This document shows, in pieces, positions 6,089-8,136 of a DNA stretch of 8,136 nt. Source of the DNA: JBBSHS01 sp038232515 (lineage in GTDB: Bacteria > Actinomycetota > Acidimicrobiia > Acidimicrobiales > JAUJNH01); the NCBI GenBank assembly GCA_038232515.1, contig JBBSHS010000101.1:1-8136 (forward strand), read 5' to 3'. Below the pieces are notes generated by a model. It was not told the origin of the DNA. It searched no databases and saw nothing but the letters and a program-made list of their open reading frames with translations. How positions within the stretch are numbered: position 1 is the stretch's first letter; each line of letters starts with the position of its first letter. Both the position numbers and the translations under genes were made by a program.

Positions 6089-6674
6089 CCCGCGCTCGAG
6101 ACCCTGTGACCAGTCCCGGCACTCTGCCGTACCCGGCCCCCAACCTCGGCGACGCTTTGGTTCTCCTGCGACGGTGGGACCGGCGTGATATCGACTGCGT
6201 GCGGCTTGCCGCCACCGACTCACGGATCCCTCGGGGCACGTCGGTCCCCGCCCTGTACTCGGAGGCCGCGGCCATTTCATTCATCGAACGGCAGCGTGGC
6301 CGCCAGACCGACGGCGAAGGACTGTCGCTTGCGGTGCAGGCGAGGATTGGGCCGGAAGCCGTTGGGCTCATCTGTGCGTTGTTTCGGGCGCAACCTGGCG
6401 TCATCGGGCTGGGCTACTGGGTGGTGCCACCCAAACGCGGGCACGGATACGCAAGGGGCGCCATAGCGCTCTTGTCGAGATGGCTCCTGGCGGAGACGGC
6501 GACGACGCGGGTGGAAGCACTCGTCGAGCCAGGGAACCTTCCTTCGCGCGACGGGCACTCGAAGGGTGCGGATTCCAAGAGGAGGGCTGCCTCCGGTCCT
6601 ACATCGACGGGAAACTCGATGCGATTGTCTACTCGCTCGTACGTTCGGACCTGCGCCCTGACATGCAGTCCTAA
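6085..6674 (+). pseudogene. GNAT acetyltransferase (RimJ/RimL-like), broken by a frameshift
   Basis: From ATG 6085, overlapping the glycerol kinase stop as ATGA, one frame encodes 154 residues of an N-acetyltransferase. The acetyl-CoA-binding motif A is GLGYWVVPPKRGHGYARGA (108-126), followed by RVEALVEPGNLPS (142-154). Family members continue with a helix of the form N-x-x-S-x-R-x-L-E-x-x-G-F. That continuation, RRALEGCGFQEEGCLRSYI and on to TAA 6674, is present in another frame from 6549. Removing 2 nt from the CGCGCG at 6545-6550 restores NLPSRRALEGCGF and a protein of about 195 residues. Without that repair the first frame runs on for hundreds of codons as nonsense. A true mutation or a sequencing/assembly error are both possible. 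The substrate is unknown; RimJ/RimL relatives acetylate N-terminal amines or small molecules. Confidence 0.8.
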
Positions 6675-6812
6675 GTGTAAGGAATCGACGCGTTCGAGAC
6701 CACCGACACCAAACGAACAGTTGGCATGGGCCAGCGTCGTTGTTCTGGTTCGAAGCCGGGAAGGATCATATATGGGGTCTGACGAAGTAGTGAATGGCTC
6801 TTGCCTTCGCCA

Positions 6813-6828
6813 TCGAACACATGTACGA
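6813..6828. promoter_or_regulatory. LexA (SOS) box
   Basis: TCGAAC-ACAT-GTACGA matches the mycobacterial/actinobacterial LexA palindrome TCGAAC-N4-GTTCGA at 11 of 12 defined bases. The central ACAT also fits the RNRY preference of the CGAACRNRYGTTYG consensus. It ends on the A of the ATG at 6828, so bound LexA would cover the translation start. In mycobacteria several 13E12-repeat (DUF222-HNH) genes are LexA-regulated, which agrees with the gene that follows. Confidence 0.75.
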
Positions 6829-7833
6829 TGGGCAATGTGTTCGAGGCGTTGGCGGTGGCAATCGAGGGGCTGGACATTCCCCTCGACGGCTTCGCCATTG
6901 TCGATGCGCTGGCCCTGCGTGACCGCCTCGACTCCCAGATCACCAGGACGCTGGACGCCTTCGACGCCGCCTCACTGTGGGACATCGACGCGGCCACGTC
7001 GCTCACCGCCTGGCTGCGGGCCCATGGGGCCTGACCTCGCGTTCGGCGGGGCGGCTCAGCATCCTGGCCCGCCGTCTGCACCAGCTCCCGCTGTGCTCCG
7101 CGGCCTATGCCGACGGCAGGTTGAACGGGGGCCAAGTGGAGGCCATCGTCTTCCACCTCGACGACTCGACAGTTCCGCTCTTCGCCGAGGCCGAAGCGGA
7201 GCTGATCCCCTACCTGGCTCCCCTGCGGGTGGCGGGTGTCACCCGGGCCATGGCGTCATGGGCGTCGCAGGCCAAGGAGGAGACAGAGCCCAAGGATCCC
7301 GAGCGGGCGTTGCACCTGTCGAAGACCCTGGAAGACCGCTACGTGCTCAACGGCTCCCTCGATGGCGAGGGCGGGGCCACGGTGGCCGCCGCCCTGCGCC
7401 TGGCCGGAGGCGAGGGCCGTGACGCTGACGACGACCATCGCAGCCCGGCCACCCGCAGGGCCGATGCCCTGGTCGACATCGCTCGCTTCTTCCTCGACCA
7501 CCAGCGATCCCACCCCGGTGGACGGCACCGGCCCCATGTCAACGTGGTGGTGAATCTCGAGGACCTTGCCGCCGGCCGGGGTGGCCGGGTGGTGGCTTCC
7601 CGGGCTGTGACCGGCCGAGTACGTGGTGCGAAGGTCATCACGTGGTCTGGGTCACCAACGACGGTCCGACGAACCTGGCCAACATCGTCCTGCTTTGCAG
7701 TCGCCATCACCACCGCCTCCATCAGCCCGGCTGGCACGCCACACTGGCCCCCGACGGCACCTTCGAGGTCACCGAACCGACCGGGCGGGTGCGGAACACC
7801 TCGCCACCACGGGCCGAGCCGGCCTGGACGTGA
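6828..7833 (+). pseudogene. DUF222-HNH endonuclease (13E12-repeat family), degenerate
   Basis: Three reading frames carry consecutive pieces of one protein. From ATG 6828, 66 residues (MGNVFEALAVAIEGLDIPLD through AWLRAH) form the start of DUF222, but the frame stops at TGA 7034. The continuation AGLTSRSAGRLSILARRLHQ, then LNGGQVEAIVFHL and on to HVNVVVNLEDLAAGRGG, is in frame 2 from about 7028, consistent with loss of one base in CATGGGGCC. At about 7588-7598 it switches to frame 1, which reads FPGCDRPSTWCEGHHVVW, then TNDGPTNLANIVLLC and SRHHHRLH. This is the zinc-ribbon/HNH nuclease finger, ending at TGA 7833. Intact members have roughly 65-80 residues between these two parts, so about 200 bp are deleted. 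Family members are putative nucleases that occur in multiple copies in actinobacteria. A LexA box sits at the start. Confidence 0.85.
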
Positions 7834-7966
7834 GCCAGACTCGACAGGAGATATGGCCGGGTTCGAGCTTCACACGCAGGCAACCGGTGAGCCGGTGAAA
7901 TTCGCTTGCGGTGCTCTGGCGGTGGCTGAGCCACACGAAGCAGTGCCGGGAGTAGCAGGCGGTGAG

Positions 7967-8136
7967 TCACCTGGCCCCGGTCGCCACAGGGGCCGGGCGG
8001 TCCAAGGCCTGCTGCAGGTTCACCAACACCAGCTGGGCGATCGCCGCCAGGGCCCCGAGCTGGTGGCGCTCGCGAGCGCGGAACGGCCGGCCCTGGCGAC
8101 CGAGCAGCAGCGCCAGGGAGGAACCGGCCAGCGCGG
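7967..8136 (-). CDS. C-terminal end of a protein resembling a GAF domain (partial)
   Basis: A minus-strand frame enters from the right edge and ends at TGA 7969-7967, giving 55 residues: ALAGSSLALLLGRQGRPFRA, then RERHQLGALAAIAQLVLVNL and QQALDRPAPVATGAR. The pattern is a hydrophobic strand, R-x-G-R-P-F, a charged turn, and a long Ala/Leu helix ending L-V-N-L-Q-Q-A-L. It resembles the last strand and helix of GAF domains (typically ...GRPF-x-x-x-E-x-x-x-L-x-A-L-A-x-Q-A-x-x-A-L-x-N). It could be a sensor or regulator, but the rest lies outside the window and the family call is tentative. It converges on the HNH pseudogene, with 133 nt of unassigned sequence between. A 14-bp palindrome (8066-8079) lies in the coding sequence and is probably coincidental. 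Confidence 0.5.
   Translation of the reverse strand, partial: ALAGSSLALLLGRQGRPFRARERHQLGALAAIAQLVLVNLQQALDRPAPVATGAR

Noticed and set aside
6738..6775. TTGTTC and CATATA as -35 and -10 of the DUF222-HNH gene
   Set aside because: The spacing (about 21-23 nt) is too wide and neither box is a good match; no promoter could be supported beyond the LexA box.
6675..7422. Continuation of the acetyltransferase frame as one long protein to 7422
   Set aside because: After the frameshift near 6546 the translation is Arg/Ser/Pro-rich nonsense lying over the DUF222 gene in a different frame. The real C-terminus is found in the other frame and ends at 6674.
7922..7934. GTGGCT-G-AGCCAC inverted repeat downstream of the HNH pseudogene, as a terminator
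   Set aside because: As RNA it gives only a 4-bp stem with a 5-nt loop and no T-tract; too weak to call.
7722..7970. An 82-residue minus-strand ORF whose GTG overlaps the stop of the right-edge gene (GTGA)
   Set aside because: The overlap is tempting, but the translation has no recognisable motif and mostly lies antisense to the HNH part of the pseudogene. Probably coincidental.
8066..8079. Perfect 14-bp palindrome GCGCTCGCGAGCGC
   Set aside because: It lies within the partial coding region and consists of GC-rich codons (Arg-Ala-Arg-Glu-Arg); such palindromes are expected by chance at this GC content.

Overview
The window is GC-rich bacterial DNA whose genes have strongly GC-biased third codon positions. 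Several features point to an actinobacterium: a mixed-substrate (group III) type phosphofructokinase, a DUF222-HNH (13E12-repeat family) gene preceded by a mycobacterial-type LexA box, GTGA/ATGA stop-start overlaps and TTG/GTG starts. The lineage cannot be fixed further from the sequence.

Layout. A MocA-like molybdenum-cofactor nucleotidyltransferase (21-626, +) faces a run of six same-strand genes on the minus strand (4572 down to about 785). In transcription order these are a phosphofructokinase with pyrophosphate-type active-site residues, an RDD membrane protein, a class I methyltransferase, a VapB antitoxin, a VapC toxin and a membrane acyl desaturase. Gaps are 36, 13 and 30 nt, then a 4-nt overlap, then about 11 nt, so this may be one transcription unit. 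A 35-bp imperfect palindrome just before vapB suggests the toxin-antitoxin pair also has its own operator. The 158 bp between the desaturase and the MocA-like gene hold what looks like the severed C-terminus of a Fur-family regulator.

Divergent from the phosphofructokinase, with almost no intergenic space, is glycerol kinase (4592-6088, +), followed with an ATGA overlap by a GNAT acetyltransferase. That gene is broken by a 2-nt slip in a CG repeat. Next comes a DUF222-HNH nuclease gene with a near-perfect LexA (SOS) box at its start. It is a pseudogene with a 1-nt frameshift and an internal deletion of roughly 200 bp joining the DUF222 body directly to the HNH finger. The right edge holds the C-terminal end of a minus-strand gene resembling the end of a GAF domain.

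The phosphofructokinase and glycerol kinase form a carbon-metabolism pair: glycerol enters as glycerol-3-phosphate, and the phosphofructokinase could use PPi reversibly in glycolysis or gluconeogenesis. The right third (about 6500-7830) is decaying accessory DNA. No clearly new multi-gene system is visible. The points most worth a second look are the Fur remnant, the phosphofructokinase cofactor residues, the vapBC operator with the toxin/desaturase coupling, and the SOS-box pseudogene.
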